From DATKMK01 sp035541895 (GTDB lineage: Bacteria > Desulfobacterota > Binatia > HRBIN30 > JACQVA1): 48,569 bases of DNA. The DNA lies in the NCBI GenBank assembly GCA_035541895.1, contig DATKMK010000073.1, forward strand, positions 1 through 48,569. The letters run 5' to 3'. Shown in pieces: positions 31,638 to 40,418 of this stretch; positions within the stretch are counted from its first letter, which is position 1, and each line of letters opens with the position of its first letter. The position numbers were made by a program, and so were the translations under genes. A model generated the notes under the pieces. The model had not been told where the DNA came from. It saw only the letters and a program-made list of their open reading frames with translations, and made no database searches.

Positions 31638-32708
31638 ATGCACGTTGGGATGGCCGCAATCTTTCAAAACCCCCTGAATCAACAGCCGGACTACGAGGTG
31701 TACCGTAACGACCGGCACCTGGCGGACCTCGCCGAGCCGCTCGGCTTCCAGTCGATCTGGGGCGTCGAGCATCATTTCACCGACTACACGATGTGTCCCG
31801 ATGTGTTGCAGTTCCTCACGTACATGGCGGGGCGCACGCAGCGCGTGCAATTGGGCTCGATGGTGGTGGTGCTGCCGTGGCACGACCCGATGCGCGTCGC
31901 CGAGGAAGTGTCGATGCTCGACAACTTGAGCGACGGCCGGTTCATCTTCGGCATCGGCCGCGGCCTCGGGCGCGTCGAGTTCGAAGGCTTCCGTGTGCCG
32001 ATGGAAGAATCCCGAGCCCGCTTCGTCGAAAGCGCCGCTATGGTGTTGACCGGACTGGAACAGGGCTATTGCGAGTACGAAGGGCAGTTCGTGAAACAGC
32101 CGCGGCGCGACATTCGACCGAAACCCTTCAAGTCGTTCCGCGGCCGTACGTACGCTGCGGCGGTCTCACCGGAATCGGTGCAGATCATGGCGGAGTTGGG
32201 CGTCGGCATCTTGATCATTCCACAGAAGCCGTGGGACGTAGTGACCGCCGAGCTGCAGGACTACCGCGCCGCCTACCGCAAATTGAACAATGCGCAGGCG
32301 CCGCCCACCATCGCCGCCGGGTGGACCTTCTGCGACGAAGACGCCGGCCGCGCTCGCGAAATGGCCGTGCGCTACATCGGCGGCTACTGGCAGACCGTGT
32401 TGCGCCACTACGAACTCGCCAGCTCGCATCTCGCGAAGACGAAGGGCTACGAATACTACGGCCGCATGTCGGAGATCGTGAACAGCGAAGGCGGCGCGCA
32501 AAGCGCCATCGACTTCTTCCTTGACCTGCAAGTGTGGGGCACGCCGGAACAGTGCTACGAACGCATCGCCAAGATTCGTTCGAACGTCGCCAACGACACG
32601 TTCGTCGGGGTCTTCAGTTATGCCGGCATGCCGGTCGCCGAAGCCGAACGCAATATGCGACTCTTCGCCCGATCGGTGATGCCGGAGTTGCAAAAGCTGT
32701 CCGACTGA
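31638..32708 (+). CDS. LLM-class flavin-dependent oxidoreductase
   Basis: A 356-residue luciferase-like monooxygenase-fold protein. The TIM-barrel markers are PLGFQSIWGVEHHFTDYTMC (strand/helix 2 with the HH pair), LGSMVVVLPWHDPMRVAEEV, and MLDNLSDGRFIFGIGRGLGR, the flavin-binding region. The C-terminal part contains DLQVWGTPEQCYERIAKI, the usual GTPE/Q segment. It uses FMNH2 or F420H2; the sequence alone does not tell. The start follows a GAGGAG ribosome site. The relatives act on a range of sulfonates, alkanes, terpenes and ketones. Confidence 0.9.
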   Translation: MHVGMAAIFQNPLNQQPDYEVYRNDRHLADLAEPLGFQSIWGVEHHFTDYTMCPDVLQFLTYMAGRTQRVQLGSMVVVLPWHDPMRVAEEVSMLDNLSDGRFIFGIGRGLGRVEFEGFRVPMEESRARFVESAAMVLTGLEQGYCEYEGQFVKQPRRDIRPKPFKSFRGRTYAAAVSPESVQIMAELGVGILIIPQKPWDVVTAELQDYRAAYRKLNNAQAPPTIAAGWTFCDEDAGRAREMAVRYIGGYWQTVLRHYELASSHLAKTKGYEYYGRMSEIVNSEGGAQSAIDFFLDLQVWGTPEQCYERIAKIRSNVANDTFVGVFSYAGMPVAEAERNMRLFARSVMPELQKLSD

Positions 32709-32715
32709 CTTGCGG

Positions 32716-33612
32716 TTACTCGATCGTCGTGCCGGCCTCGCTGCGGCACGCCGCGTCGATGGACCCCAGCGTCGTGACGATCGCTGGCCGTCGGGTTGCC
32801 GCGACGAACTCGATCGCACTCTCGATCTTCGGCGCCATCGAGCCGGGCGCGAAGGCGCCCTTGTGCAGTCGCGCCCGCGCTTCGGCCACGGACATCCGGG
32901 TGATCGGCTGCGGCTGGTTGGTGCCGAAGCCGTCGAAGGCGTGCGCGACATCGGTGACGAAGAGGAGGCGCTCGGCATTGAGCCGGATCGCAAGCAGCGC
33001 CGCCACGTAGTCCTTGTCGATGACAGCGGGGCGTGCCACGCGGCCACGCTCCCCGCGAGTTAACGCAATCCCGCCCCCGCCGCCTGCAATCACGTGGTGC
33101 GCGCCGAGCAATGCAGCGATCGCGGACTGCTCGATCACCGCCAATGGACGGGGCGACGGCACTACGCGGCGCCATCCCCCTGCGACCCGTACCGCCGCGA
33201 CGCCCTCGGGCTTGCGATCGAGCACCGCCCCGACCGGTTTCGTCGGATTCGAAAACGCCGGGTCGGCGGCGTCGACCAGAACGCGCGTGAGCAGCGTCAC
33301 GCACGCATCGGTCCCGAGCTGCTCGTCAAGCGACTCGGCGATCAAGTAGCCGATTTCACCTTGCGTCTGGGCGACGTGAATATCCAGTGATTCGGCATCG
33401 CCGACACCGGATACGGTGAGCAAGCGTCCCACTTGTGGTCCGTTGCCGTGGACGATGAGCAATCGCGTCTTGTCACGCACGAGCGGGGCAATCTCCGCGA
33501 TCGCACGCTGAACGATCGCCCGCTCGGTGGCCAGCGAGAGATCTCCACGTGGCGGGCTGATCGCGTTGCCGCCGAGCGCAATCACCATCAACCGGCGCGA
33601 GCCGTCTGTCAT
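32716..33612 (-). CDS. arcC: Carbamate kinase-like protein
   Basis: A 298-residue amino-acid-kinase-fold protein. It has all carbamate kinase blocks: LMVIALGGNAI at the start, LLIVHGNGPQVGRLL, SLDIHVAQTQGEIGYLIAES, NPTKPVGAVL, RRVVPSPRPLAVIE, HHVIAGGGGGIAL, ARPAVIDKDYVAALLA and PGSMAPKIESAIEF. The enzyme transfers phosphate between carbamoyl phosphate and ADP. No arginine deiminase or carbamoyltransferase lies near, so it is unlikely to serve the ADI pathway here. The ATG overlaps the stop of the P-loop gene by four bases (ATGA), so translation is coupled. It is the last gene of a three-gene operon with a membrane cyclase. Confidence 0.9.
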   Translation of the reverse strand: MTDGSRRLMVIALGGNAISPPRGDLSLATERAIVQRAIAEIAPLVRDKTRLLIVHGNGPQVGRLLTVSGVGDAESLDIHVAQTQGEIGYLIAESLDEQLGTDACVTLLTRVLVDAADPAFSNPTKPVGAVLDRKPEGVAAVRVAGGWRRVVPSPRPLAVIEQSAIAALLGAHHVIAGGGGGIALTRGERGRVARPAVIDKDYVAALLAIRLNAERLLFVTDVAHAFDGFGTNQPQPITRMSVAEARARLHKGAFAPGSMAPKIESAIEFVAATRRPAIVTTLGSIDAACRSEAGTTIE

Positions 33613-34949
33613 CGGTCCAATCGACGGCTGATGAACGCATCGACGATCGATGCGAGAGTCGGCTCGCCGATGTCGGCGAACTCGTAGCGCGCACGAATCA
33701 CCGGCTTGTCCAGCGCAATCAGAGCGGCGAGGTCGATTGGAGTCGCGGCGACCACGACGTCGGCGTCCGCGTGGTTGATCGTCTCGCGTAACGACGCGAG
33801 CTGGGCCGCGTCGTAGCCGACCGCAGGCAGGACCGGTCCGATGTGCGGATAGGCGGCGAAGACCTCGCGGACGGATGCGGTCGCGCTCGCGCGCGGATCG
33901 ACGATTGCCGTGGCGCCGGCGGCGATGGCGGCGACGTAGCCGGCGCCGTACGCCATCCCGCCGTGGGTGATCGTCGGTCCGTCTTCGACCACCAACACGC
34001 GCCGGCCGCGCACGGCGTCCGAGGCGTCCAATCGAACCGGCGACGCGGCACGGACGATGGTCGCGCCGGGCGTGACCGCCCGAGCTTCGTCGACGACGCG
34101 CTGCACGTCGGCATGCGCCGCCGCGTCTACCTTATTCACGATCACGACGTCGGCCATGCGCAGCACCGCTTCGCCCGGATGGAACGATTGCGCCTGACCC
34201 GGGCGGAGCGCATCCATGACGACGATGTGCAGATCGGGCCGGAGAAACGGAAAGTCGTTGTTGCCGCCGTCCCACACGATCACGTCGGCCTCACGTGCTG
34301 CCGTGGCGACAATCGCGCCGTAGTCAATGCCCGCGAACACCACGTTGCCGGCGGCGAGGTGCGGCTCGTATTCCTCGCGCTCTTCGGCCGTGCACTGTGC
34401 CGCATCGAGATCGGCGCGCACCGCAAAGCGCTGCACGCGTTGCCGTTCGAGGTCTCCGTACGGCATCGGATGGCGCAGCACGGCGACTCGCCGTCCACGC
34501 CGGCGCAGATGGCGCCCGAGCCACCGCGCGATCTGCGACTTGCCGCAGCCGGTGCGGATCGCCGAGATCGCGACGACCGGAACCGTTGCCGTGAGCATGG
34601 TGCGATCGGGTCCGAGCAGGACGAAGTCCGCGCCTGCAGCCAGCGCCCGTGAGGCCAAATGCATCACGTGCGCATGCGACACGTCGCTGTACGCGAACAC
34701 CACCTGACCGACCTGCTCGCGCGCGCACACCGCTTCCAACTCACTCTCGTCGACGATCAGAATCCCGCCGGGATAGCGTGGCCCGGCCAGCGCCGGCGGA
34801 TAGCGACGGTGGCTGATGCCGGGAATCTGCGTCGCGGTGAACGCCACCACCTGTACGTGCGGATCGTCGCGATAGACGACGTTGAAGTTGTGAAAGTCGC
34901 GTCCAGCGGCGCCGAGAATGACGGTTCTCGAACCCTCCGGGCTCGCCAT
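33609..34949 (-). CDS. Cyclic 2,3-diphosphoglycerate synthetase-like P-loop protein (COG2403)
   Basis: A 446-residue protein with two parts. The N-terminal ~125 residues form a Rossmann-like domain (SRTVILGAAGRDFHNFNVVY, then YPGGILIVDESELEAV and FAYSDVSHAHVM). The C-terminal part is a P-loop NTPase: ISAIRTGCGKSQIARWLGRH as Walker A, DVIVWDGGNNDFPF, and ADVVIVNKVDAAAHADVQ as an NKxD-like guanine or Walker-type motif. This layout is that of archaeal cyclic-2,3-diphosphoglycerate synthetase and its bacterial relatives, labelled predicted GTPases. The bacterial reaction is not established. It is one base from the cyclase stop and overlaps the carbamate kinase start. Confidence 0.85.
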   Translation of the reverse strand: MASPEGSRTVILGAAGRDFHNFNVVYRDDPHVQVVAFTATQIPGISHRRYPPALAGPRYPGGILIVDESELEAVCAREQVGQVVFAYSDVSHAHVMHLASRALAAGADFVLLGPDRTMLTATVPVVAISAIRTGCGKSQIARWLGRHLRRRGRRVAVLRHPMPYGDLERQRVQRFAVRADLDAAQCTAEEREEYEPHLAAGNVVFAGIDYGAIVATAAREADVIVWDGGNNDFPFLRPDLHIVVMDALRPGQAQSFHPGEAVLRMADVVIVNKVDAAAHADVQRVVDEARAVTPGATIVRAASPVRLDASDAVRGRRVLVVEDGPTITHGGMAYGAGYVAAIAAGATAIVDPRASATASVREVFAAYPHIGPVLPAVGYDAAQLASLRETINHADADVVVAATPIDLAALIALDKPVIRARYEFADIGEPTLASIVDAFISRRLDR

Positions 34950-34950
34950 C

Positions 34951-36534
34951 TCAGACCACGCCCAATACGCGCACCGGTTCGCTGCGGCCGCGCAAGCTGA
35001 TCGAATCGCTCAACGTAACCTCCGGCGTCACGCCGCGCGTGCGCGCGAGGTCGTAGGTAGCTTCGCTCATTAGCAAATAGCTGCCGCGCTCTTTGCACAC
35101 CTGCTGCAAGCGCGCGGCAACGTTGACCGTATCGCCGATCACCGTGTACTCGTGCCGATCCTCAGCACCGATGCGGCCGGCGACGACTTCGCCGGTGTGG
35201 ACGCTCACCGCCATCGTCAGCGGCGGCTGTCCGTTGAGGGCCCGCGTCGCATTTAGTTCGGCGAGCCGTTCGCGCATACCGAGCGCGCAACGAATCGACG
35301 CGGCGGCGCTGTCCGCATGGCCGCCCCGGCCATCGCTGTCGAACAAACCGAAAACGACCAGCACCGCGTCGCCGATGAATTTGTCGACGAAGCCGCCGCA
35401 CTGACGCACCCAATTGGTCATCGCGCTGAAGAACTCGTTCAACGTCGCGACGACGTCGGTGGGCGGCGACTGCTCGGCCAGCGCGGTGAAGCCGCGCAGA
35501 TCGCAGAACAACACCGACGCGTGACGGACCTCGCCGCCGAGACGCAGCTCGCCCGCCAAGAGCTGATCGCGCACAGACGGCTCGACCACCCGCCCGAAGG
35601 TTTCGAGAATGTGTTCCTTCTCACGCAGCGCGGCGACCATGGCGTTGACGCCGTCTTCGAGCACACCGACTTCGTCGCTCGCGGTCGCCTGCACCGCGAC
35701 ACTCAAGTCCCCCGCCTGCACATGGCGCAGCGCGGTCGCCATCGCGCGCAATGGCCGCGTGAGCGTTCCCGCCAGAATCAACGTGAGCGCGACGCCGAGC
35801 GACACGTAGACCAGGAAGGTCACCTCGCTCGCGTGGTTTATCGCCTGGACCACGGCGGCCGGCGATGCCCCCGCGTCCACGCGCACCGCAGCCGCTCGAA
35901 CGATTCCGAGCAGCGTGAACAGCGGAGTGAACGCAATGGCCAGCAAGAACAAGAGCATACGGCCGCGCACGCTGAGCGTCAGCGCCCGCGGCGTGGCGGC
36001 GAGCCCCCCCTGGGGGAACACGTGCGGGATTATCGTGGCACGGAACAGCCAGTCGAGAAAAAAGAACGAAACGGTTGCGGCCAAGAACCCGCTGACCAGC
36101 GGTGACAGGAGATGCTGCGAGATCAACTCGACCGACCAGCGACCGAAGTGCAGCAGGGTGAGCGTCGGCATCAACACACAGCCGAACAACCATGGAGCGA
36201 ATCCCATCATCGCCAGCACCAACGGCGCGTTGACGATGCGCCGCTGCACCCGCGGCGGTGGCGACTCCTCGCCCGGCGCGCGCAAATACTGCCCGATCGG
36301 TCGCAGATACAAGATCACCGCCATCGTCATCAGCGGAAACGCCACGCCATTGAAGTACGGCATGATGCGCTCATCGTGCGCGCGGACCGCCGCCGCGAAG
36401 TCGCTGACGCTGCCCATGATTCCGATCGTCCAGGTCGTCGTGCAGACGGCGAGCACGTTGGCGAAAAACAGCACGGTGGCGCCGAGGAAAAACCACAACC
36501 CGATCGGCGCACGCTTCGCGCAGGGCGTTGCCAT
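34951..36534 (-). CDS. Membrane-bound class III adenylate cyclase with HAMP domain
   Basis: A 527-residue protein with about six transmembrane helices (residues 11-31, 63-79, 101-125, 143-160, 190-213, 238-257), a HAMP linker (258-310), and a class III cyclase domain (335-527). Metal ligands D345 (FCDLRGFT) and D389 (KFIGDA) are present. K385 and D468 (VIGDTVNVAARLQ) are the pair that favours ATP over GTP, and N471/R475 complete the transition-state set. It should make cAMP at the inner membrane. The reading frame ends one base before the cDPG-synthetase-like gene, so signalling and phosphate metabolism genes form one operon. It is divergent from a TetR gene. Confidence 0.92.
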   Translation of the reverse strand: MATPCAKRAPIGLWFFLGATVLFFANVLAVCTTTWTIGIMGSVSDFAAAVRAHDERIMPYFNGVAFPLMTMAVILYLRPIGQYLRAPGEESPPPRVQRRIVNAPLVLAMMGFAPWLFGCVLMPTLTLLHFGRWSVELISQHLLSPLVSGFLAATVSFFFLDWLFRATIIPHVFPQGGLAATPRALTLSVRGRMLLFLLAIAFTPLFTLLGIVRAAAVRVDAGASPAAVVQAINHASEVTFLVYVSLGVALTLILAGTLTRPLRAMATALRHVQAGDLSVAVQATASDEVGVLEDGVNAMVAALREKEHILETFGRVVEPSVRDQLLAGELRLGGEVRHASVLFCDLRGFTALAEQSPPTDVVATLNEFFSAMTNWVRQCGGFVDKFIGDAVLVVFGLFDSDGRGGHADSAAASIRCALGMRERLAELNATRALNGQPPLTMAVSVHTGEVVAGRIGAEDRHEYTVIGDTVNVAARLQQVCKERGSYLLMSEATYDLARTRGVTPEVTLSDSISLRGRSEPVRVLGVV

Positions 36535-36651
36535 CGCACCAAGGGTACGGCGTTACGCGCACCGCGGCAATGGCTTCGGGCTGCCGTCGCGGGACCGGCG
36601 TTCCGCTTGTGTCCGGCGGCGGATTCTGGTTCAAAGCGGCGCCAATTGACG

Positions 36652-37284
36652 ATGAACGCGATTCCGGTCACATCGCCGCCGACGCGCATGCAGCGCCGGC
36701 GGGCGCAAACCCGCCGCGACCTGCTCATGGCGGCGCAGCGGATTCTGGCACGCGCCGGGTACCACAACGCCAAGGTGGCGGACATCGCGCGCGAGGCCGA
36801 CGTCGGAGTCGGCACGTTCTATCTCTACTACCCGACGAAGGAGGCGCTGTTCACCGAACTCGTCGAGGAGACGGCGCGGATCTTCAAGCGCGAGCTTGAC
36901 GCGCTGATCGTCACGACGCCCGACCCGAGCGACCGCGCGCGCGCCAGCATCGAAATGTTCCTGCGCCTCGCCCGCGACCACCGCGAGCTGTTCCGCATCG
37001 TCTTCGGTCACGGGGCCGAGTTCCACGACGTGGTGCGCCGCACCCAGGCGCGCTTTGTCGCCGACGTGCGCGCCGTGCTGCAGCAGGGGATGGCCAGCGG
37101 CGTCTTCCGCCGCAACCGCCCCGAAGTCCTCGCGCCGGCGCTGATCGGCTTGTCGGATCGCGTGCTGTCGTGGTGGATCGAGCAAGACGATGTCGCGCTC
37201 GAAGAAGTAACGGCGTCGGTGCTCGACTTCTTCTTCCACGGCGTCGGCACGACGCCGGTCAAGAAGCGCCGCAAGCGCGCCTGA
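36652..37284 (+). CDS. TetR-family transcriptional regulator
   Basis: A 210-residue repressor with an N-terminal TetR DNA-binding domain: RRDLLMAAQRILARAGYHNA, KVADIAREADVGVGTFYLYY, PTKEALFTELVEE. The C-terminal domain includes FGHGAEFHDVVRRTQARFVA and ends in a Lys/Arg-rich tail (KKRRKRA). ATG 36652 is the first start directly ahead of the HTH. It is divergent from the cyclase operon with a 117-base gap, which holds no clear symmetric operator. It could regulate that operon, or genes elsewhere. Confidence 0.9.
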   Translation: MNAIPVTSPPTRMQRRRAQTRRDLLMAAQRILARAGYHNAKVADIAREADVGVGTFYLYYPTKEALFTELVEETARIFKRELDALIVTTPDPSDRARASIEMFLRLARDHRELFRIVFGHGAEFHDVVRRTQARFVADVRAVLQQGMASGVFRRNRPEVLAPALIGLSDRVLSWWIEQDDVALEEVTASVLDFFFHGVGTTPVKKRRKRA

Positions 37285-37366
37285 GAGCGGTGGCGCGATC
37301 AATCGGCCTGGCCGGCGCGCTCGATAAGCGAAGGGGTTGATGGCGACGCATTGGGTTGGCAGAGCG

Positions 37367-37552
37367 ACCAGGCCCAACCTTGCGCCAGTTGTGAACGAAG
37401 CGATCCTGTTGCACCTGAATCAGCTCAGTGCCGGGCTCGTTGAGAAACCAGATCAGCCGAGCCGGCGGCAAATCCATCATCTCCAAACGGATGCCCGCGG
37501 CAGGCCGGCCGCGAACTCCAAATCTTTCGCTGGTTTCTTTTACCGCATCCTT
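37367..37552 (-). pseudogene. Remnant of a TIGR04255-family gene
   Basis: The reverse strand encodes LEMMDLPPARLIWFLNEPGT, then ELIQVQQDRFVHNWRKVGPG. This matches the central hallmark of TIGR04255 proteins (LPRVWFL...GTELIQVQ.DRF..NWRKV). The sequence after VGPG is unrelated, and no start or N-terminal part fits. The intact family is about 250 residues, so this is a fragment of about one fifth. It sits in the 471-base gap between a TetR gene and mutS, where nothing else coding was seen. Confidence 0.65.
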
Positions 37553-37755
37553 CGTGAGTCGCGCCAACGCCGCTAAGCACCCACCCGTTCCAAGTGTTGC
37601 GCTTCGTGGTCCGTAACGCCTTCTCAGCGGATTCGCAAAGCTGAAGTGCAAGCGCGGTGAGGGCTGCCCGCGTCCGATCCAGAGTTGCGAACGATACAGC
37701 GGGCCATCCATCGCCAGTTGCCGCCCTCCGATCCCGGTGACACAATCCGCGCGCG

Positions 37756-40341
37756 ATGAAACTCACGCCGATGCTCGAGCAGTATCTCCGGGTGAAGAGC
37801 GAGCACCCGGATGCGTTGTTGTTCTTTCGCCTCGGCGACTTCTACGAATTGTTCTTCGACGACGCGGAGCGCGCCGCACAGTTGCTCGATCTCACCTTGA
37901 CCTCGCGCAGCAAGAAGGACGACGAGCGCATCCCGATGTGCGGCGTGCCCTATCACTCGGTGCAGCCGTACATCGCCAAGCTGCTGGCCGCCGGCATGAA
38001 GGTCGCCATCTGCGATCAGGTCGAGGATCCGACCACGGCGAAGGGGTTGGTCGATCGCGCGGTGGTGCGGGTGATCACGCCGGCGACCGTCACCGAAGAA
38101 GAGTGTCTCGATCCCAAGACGCCGAACTTCCTCGCCGCGGTCGCGGCAACGCGAGACGGAGTTGGTCTGGCCGCGGCCGATTTGTCGACCGGCGAAGTGC
38201 GCGTGTTCGGCGCGGCGGAGGTTGCTGCCGTCGCCGACGAATTGAGCCGCCTGCTCCCACGCGAGTTGTTGGTGCCGGAGGGCATGCCGCAGTTGCCGCC
38301 GCTGCAAGGTGCGGCGCCGCAGGCATTGGTGAGTCACCTGCCGGCGGCGGAGTTTTCCGCCGCGGCCGGATCGGCGTGGTTTCGCGAGCACGACAGCGAT
38401 GCGCCCGATGACGGCGTCTGCGCGGCCGTCGGAGCCTTGCTCGCGTATCTCGCGTGCACCCATCGTGCGAGCGTCGCGCATCTCCGGCCGCCTCTCCCCG
38501 ATGCCGGCGGCGCGCGGCTCGCGCTCGACGAGGCGACGCGTCGCAACCTCGAACTGCTGGCAACGCTGCGCGGCGAGCGCCGCGGCTCGTTGCTGTGGGT
38601 GCTCGATCAGACGCAGACGCCGATGGGCGGGCGTTTGTTGCGCAGTTGGCTGCTGGCGCCGCTCACCGATCCGGCGGCGATCGGCGCGCGGCTCGACGCG
38701 GTGGAAGAACTGGGCGAGCGCGCCTCGTGGCGCAACGAGATTGCCGACGCATTGCGTACCATCGGCGACCTCGAACGATTAGGCGCACGGCTGGCGGCGA
38801 ATCGGGTCACGCCGCGCGACCTGCTCGGTCTCGCCGCCGCACTAGCCACCATCGGCCGCATCCGCTCGATACTCGGCGACGCCCGCTGCACGCGACTCAC
38901 GTCGTGCTGCGCCGCGCTGGACGAACTGCCGGCGGTGCAAGTGCGCATCGCCGCGGCGATCGGCGACGAACCGCCGCTCAATCCCCGCGCCGGCGGGGTG
39001 ATTCGGCCCGGCTTCGACTCCACCGTCGACGAACTGCGCGCGCTGTCGCGCCGCGGCAAGGACTGGATTGCGCGCTTCGAATCGGCGGAACGCACCCGCA
39101 CCGGCATTCAGTCGCTCAAAGTCCGCTACAACAACGTCTTCGGCTACTACATCGAAGTCACCAAGCCGAACTTGCATCTCGCGCCGGCTGACTATCGGCG
39201 CAAACAGACGGTCGCCAACGCCGAGCGCTTCGTCACCGACGAACTCGAATCGTATGAAGCCAAGGTGCTCGGCGCCGAGGAACGCGTGCGCGCGCGCGAG
39301 CTCGAGTTGTTCAACGCATTGGTGAGCGAGATCGCCGCCGAGCAGACGCGGGTCGGTCGCAGCGCCGCGGCAGTCGCCCAGCTTGACGTATTGTGTGGGC
39401 TCGCGCTGGTGGCCGAGCGGCAACACTACTGCCGCCCGCAGTTGACGCGCGAACCGGGCCTCACGATCCGCGGCGGCCGGCATCCGGTGGTCGAGCTGAT
39501 GGCGGGGCGCGCGGGCTTCGTTCCCAACGATTGCGCGCTCGATCCAGAAACGCAGCAGTTGCTGGTCATCACCGGGCCCAACATGGCGGGGAAGTCGACG
39601 TACCTGCGGCAAGTGGCGTTGATCACCCTGATGGCGCAAATCGGCAGCTTCGTCCCCGCGTCGGCCGCGACCGTCGGGATCGTCGACCGGCTGTTCACCC
39701 GCGTCGGCGCGTCGGACAACCTCGCCGGCGGCGAGTCGACCTTCATGGTCGAGATGAAGGAGACCGCGCACATTCTCGCGCATCTCACCGGGCGCAGCCT
39801 GGTGATCCTCGACGAGATCGGCCGCGGCACCAGCACCTTCGACGGCATCTCGATCGCTTGGGCGGTGGCGGAGTTTCTGCACGACGATGCAGTGGGACGG
39901 CCGTTGGTGTTGTTCGCGACCCACTACCACGAATTGACCGATCTCGCGCGCACCAAACCGCGGGTGCAGAATTGTTCGGTCGCCGTGCGCGAGTGGAAAG
40001 GCGACATCGTCTTTCTGCGGCGCATCGTGCCGGGTCCGGCGAGTCAGAGCTACGGGATTCAAGTCGCCCAACTCGCCGGCGTCCCGATGGCCGTGATCGG
40101 ACGGGCGAAAGAAATCCTCCGCAACCTCGAACAGGGTGAACTCACCGATGCGGGCGTACCGCGCCTGGCGCAGCACAACGGCCGCGCGACCAGCCAGCTC
40201 GCGCTGTTTGGCGCGTCCGCGCCGCCGCGCGATCCGCTGCGAGAGACGCTCGCCGAGATCGACGTCGATCGGCTCACGCCGCTCGATGCGCTGACGCGGT
40301 TGCATGAATTGGTTCGGCTGGCGCGTGGAGAGGAATCCTAG
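37756..40341 (+). CDS. mutS: DNA mismatch repair protein MutS
   Basis: An 861-residue MutS of full length. The N-terminal mismatch-binding domain begins MKLTPMLEQYLRVKSEHPDA with the Phe-X-Glu motif in LLFFRLGDFYELFFDDAERA. The lever, clamp and core follow, with RYNNVFGYYIEVTK. The ATPase is complete: Walker A ITGPNMAGKSTYLRQVALIT (near residue 607), VGASDNLAGGESTFMVEMKE, Walker B LVILDEIGRGTSTFDG, and FATHYHELTDLA. The C-terminal tail is short but includes LFGASAPPRDPLRETLAEID. It recognises base mismatches with MutL. It opens a forward run of housekeeping genes. No strong ribosome site is visible. Confidence 0.97.
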   Translation: MKLTPMLEQYLRVKSEHPDALLFFRLGDFYELFFDDAERAAQLLDLTLTSRSKKDDERIPMCGVPYHSVQPYIAKLLAAGMKVAICDQVEDPTTAKGLVDRAVVRVITPATVTEEECLDPKTPNFLAAVAATRDGVGLAAADLSTGEVRVFGAAEVAAVADELSRLLPRELLVPEGMPQLPPLQGAAPQALVSHLPAAEFSAAAGSAWFREHDSDAPDDGVCAAVGALLAYLACTHRASVAHLRPPLPDAGGARLALDEATRRNLELLATLRGERRGSLLWVLDQTQTPMGGRLLRSWLLAPLTDPAAIGARLDAVEELGERASWRNEIADALRTIGDLERLGARLAANRVTPRDLLGLAAALATIGRIRSILGDARCTRLTSCCAALDELPAVQVRIAAAIGDEPPLNPRAGGVIRPGFDSTVDELRALSRRGKDWIARFESAERTRTGIQSLKVRYNNVFGYYIEVTKPNLHLAPADYRRKQTVANAERFVTDELESYEAKVLGAEERVRARELELFNALVSEIAAEQTRVGRSAAAVAQLDVLCGLALVAERQHYCRPQLTREPGLTIRGGRHPVVELMAGRAGFVPNDCALDPETQQLLVITGPNMAGKSTYLRQVALITLMAQIGSFVPASAATVGIVDRLFTRVGASDNLAGGESTFMVEMKETAHILAHLTGRSLVILDEIGRGTSTFDGISIAWAVAEFLHDDAVGRPLVLFATHYHELTDLARTKPRVQNCSVAVREWKGDIVFLRRIVPGPASQSYGIQVAQLAGVPMAVIGRAKEILRNLEQGELTDAGVPRLAQHNGRATSQLALFGASAPPRDPLRETLAEIDVDRLTPLDALTRLHELVRLARGEES

Positions 40342-40346
40342 ACGGC

Positions 40347-40418
40347 GGGCACAGCACGCCGTGCCCCCGCGAACGATCCTACCCGGGTCAAGCTGTAGGG
40401 GCACAGCGTGTTGTGCCC
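40347..40418. repeat. Inverted pair of GGGCACAGC palindromic repeats
   Basis: Copy 1 (40347-40366, GGGCACAGCACGCCGTGCCC) is itself a near palindrome. Copy 2 (40399-40418, GGGCACAGCGTGTTGTGCCC) is its near reverse complement: 18 of 20 bases match. The pair could fold into a 20-bp stem with a 32-base loop. Similar GGGCAC...GTGCCC palindromes are scattered in many bacterial genomes. It starts 6 bases after the mutS stop and runs into the amidase gene. Confidence 0.75.

Noticed and set aside
32716..33612. Carbamate kinase as part of an arginine deiminase pathway
   Set aside because: No arcA, arcB or arginine antiporter gene is nearby, and it is coupled to a cDPG-synthetase-like gene.
37337..37576. 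79-codon forward frame in the TetR-mutS gap
   Set aside because: It is the opposite strand of the TIGR04255 remnant and shows no family features.
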